Shown: in pieces, positions 62,903-64,000 of the stretch
Layout: every line of letters begins with the position of its first letter
Numbering within the stretch: position 1 is the first letter of the stretch
Source of the DNA: Thiodiazotropha sp037384425
Lineage (GTDB): Bacteria; Pseudomonadota; Gammaproteobacteria; Chromatiales; Chromatiaceae
Direction: 5' to 3'
NCBI GenBank assembly: GCA_037384425.1
Contig: JARROA010000001.1
Span: 254,049-318,048 of the forward strand
DNA: 64,000 nucleotides
The notes under the pieces: model-generated
The model's database searches: none
What the model saw: only the letters and a program-made list of their open reading frames with translations
What the model was told of the DNA's origin: nothing
Translations under genes and position numbers: made by a program

Positions 62903-63868
62903 ATGATCGATACCGCTCCGCTTTTACAGCCTTCGGGTTTTCCGGAGTTGAGGCGAGACAGACTGGAGATACTGCAGGTCAATCTTGGCTACCGCTGCAA
63001 TCTCTCCTGCGTCCACTGTCACGTCAACGCCGGCCCAAACCGAAGCGAAGAGATGAGCCGGGAGACGATCGAGCAGGTGCTCGAATGCCTGAGCACACAA
63101 CGGCTGACAACCCTGGATCTGACCGGGGGTGCGCCTGAGCTCAACCCCCATTTCCGCTATCTGGTCGAGACGGCAAGCGCCATGGGCGTGCATGTCATCG
63201 ATCGTTGCAACCTGACCATACTGCTCGAGCCCGGACAGGAAGACCTGGCCGAGTTCCTCGCCACGCAGGGTGTCGAAATCGTCGCTTCACTGCCGTGTTA
63301 CCTGGAGGAGAACGTGGACAGTCAACGCGGCAAAGGCACTTATCAGGTGAGCACCCGGGCCTTGCAGCGCCTGAACCGGCTCGGCTACGCCGCGGAAGAC
63401 TCGGGGCTCGAACTCAATCTGGTCTACAACCCCCAGGGACCCAGCTTGCCGCCACCGCAGGGACCCCTGGAGGCGGATTACAAGCGGGAGTTGTTGCAGC
63501 GCTACGGGATTCGCTTCAATCGGCTCTTCACCATCGCCAACATGCCGATCCAGCGCTTCGGCAGTCTGCTCTACTCCAAGGGTGAGTTCGACGCCTATCT
63601 GCGCTTGCTGAGGGAGTCCCATCGTGACGAGAACCTGGATGTGGTGATGTGTCGACGGCTGGTGAGTGTCGATTGGCAGGGCTATCTCTACGATTGCGAC
63701 TTCAATCAGATGCTGAAGATACCGCTTGCACTGGCCACCAAGCCGCGTCCCCACGTGCGGGATCTGATCGGCAAGGATCTGACCGGCGCGCCGATTCGGG
63801 TGGGCGAGCACTGTTATGGGTGTACCGCCGGTCAGGGCAGCAGTTGCGGGGGGGCCTTAGGCGAATAA
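62903..63868 (+). CDS. arsS: Radical SAM protein ArsS (DUF3641, arsenosugar synthesis type)
   Basis: The 321-residue product has the radical SAM cluster motif CNLSCVHC (CxxxCxxC), then DLTGGAPELNPHFRYLV and VIDRCNLT. The C-terminal part has the DUF3641 features CRRLVSVDWQGYLYDCDFNQM and the Cys-rich CYGCTAGQGSSCGG. In this family the last Cys can be selenocysteine (UGA); here it is Cys (tgc). Members act in arsenosugar synthesis with the methyltransferase ArsM. No arsM lies in the window upstream. The ATG at 62903 follows GAGG. It is the last gene before the window end. Confidence 0.93.
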   Translation: MIDTAPLLQPSGFPELRRDRLEILQVNLGYRCNLSCVHCHVNAGPNRSEEMSRETIEQVLECLSTQRLTTLDLTGGAPELNPHFRYLVETASAMGVHVIDRCNLTILLEPGQEDLAEFLATQGVEIVASLPCYLEENVDSQRGKGTYQVSTRALQRLNRLGYAAEDSGLELNLVYNPQGPSLPPPQGPLEADYKRELLQRYGIRFNRLFTIANMPIQRFGSLLYSKGEFDAYLRLLRESHRDENLDVVMCRRLVSVDWQGYLYDCDFNQMLKIPLALATKPRPHVRDLIGKDLTGAPIRVGEHCYGCTAGQGSSCGGALGE

Positions 63869-63898
63869 TGTGCCCCGTGATAGATTCTGTACCATTCA

Positions 63899-63994
63899 GA
63901 GCCGCCCCAATACGCCAGAACAAGGCGTGGTTAGCAGGGAATGGCGGGCCCTTTCCAAAACCCGCAACGCAGGGCTGGCGTATTGGGGCGGCTC
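63899..63994. repeat. 96-bp inverted-repeat element after arsS
   Basis: The terminal arms gagccgccccaatacgccag (63899-63918) and ctggcgtattggggcggctc (63975-63994) are a perfect 20-base inverted pair with a 56-base centre. It begins 30 bases after the arsS stop. No coding region is inside. It may continue as part of a repeat family beyond the window. Confidence 0.85.
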
Positions 63995-64000
63995 CCTTCG

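Noticed and set aside
63899..63994. Integron attC site
   Set aside because: The paired arms are perfect and long, and no attC core site pattern or integrase is present.

Overview
The window looks like chromosomal core DNA from a GC-rich gammaproteobacterium, most likely a sulfur oxidiser of the Chromatiales/Sedimenticola/Thiodiazotropha kind. That placement is inference. It rests on two adjacent sulfur-globule envelope proteins, a tkt-gap-pgk-pyk-fba carbon cluster of the type seen in autotrophic sulfur bacteria, an SAH riboswitch ahead of ahcY, a TAXI-type TRAP transporter and a diheme cytochrome c peroxidase. No rRNA, phage, IS transposase or CRISPR array is visible, and one tRNA-Arg(CCU) is present.

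Layout. 1-3.2 kb: the 3' part of a hybrid histidine kinase and an HD hydrolase of the Mesh1/SpoT type fused to CBS-like and HEPN-like regions. 3.4-7.3 kb (minus strand): metK, SAH riboswitch, ahcY, metF, an activated-methyl cycle block. 7.4-15.4 kb: a redoxin, then tkt, gap, pgk, pyk and class II fba, closed by a strong terminator. 15.4-18.1 kb: rnt, mlaA and pyrC. 18.2-19.5 kb: two sulfur-globule proteins with a shared terminator. 19.7-30.2 kb: pyruvate dehydrogenase aceE, aceF and a lipoyl-E3 fusion lpdA, with a diheme peroxidase and a PAS-GGDEF-EAL protein between aceF and lpdA. 30.4-36.6 kb: an esterase, TAXI-TRAP genes around a divergent DUF481 protein, and a DUF302 protein. 36.8-44.7 kb: a tightly packed membrane/MoxR operon (BPSS1780-type, RDD, SpoIIM, DUF4129, DUF4350, MoxR, DUF58). 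45.0-48.7 kb: pssA, leuA, family 4 UDG and rimI. 48.9-53.6 kb: a SprA-like HExxH protein, prfC, a small conserved-looking protein and glgC. 53.9-60.7 kb (minus strand): sucA-sucB and fumarase-acuI. 60.7-64 kb: small proteins, including a DUF2934 gene with a one-base frame break in an A7 run, a degenerate secreted nuclease-like protein, tRNA-Arg, a small membrane protein, the radical-SAM protein ArsS, and a roughly 96-bp inverted-repeat element.

Working together, the window holds central carbon flow (Calvin/gluconeogenic trunk, pyruvate dehydrogenase, 2-oxoglutarate dehydrogenase and fumarase, glycogen priming by glgC), methyl-group recycling under riboswitch control, and sulfur storage. The gene-free gaps are unusually rich in palindromic repeats of several families. 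One family of long inverted repeats sits directly behind stop codons. The items most worth a second look are the HD-CBS-HEPN fusion, the coiled-coil sulfur-globule protein, the peroxidase/c-di-GMP insertion between the pyruvate dehydrogenase genes, the A7 frame break, and the stop-codon-abutting inverted repeats. I see no clearly new multi-gene system.
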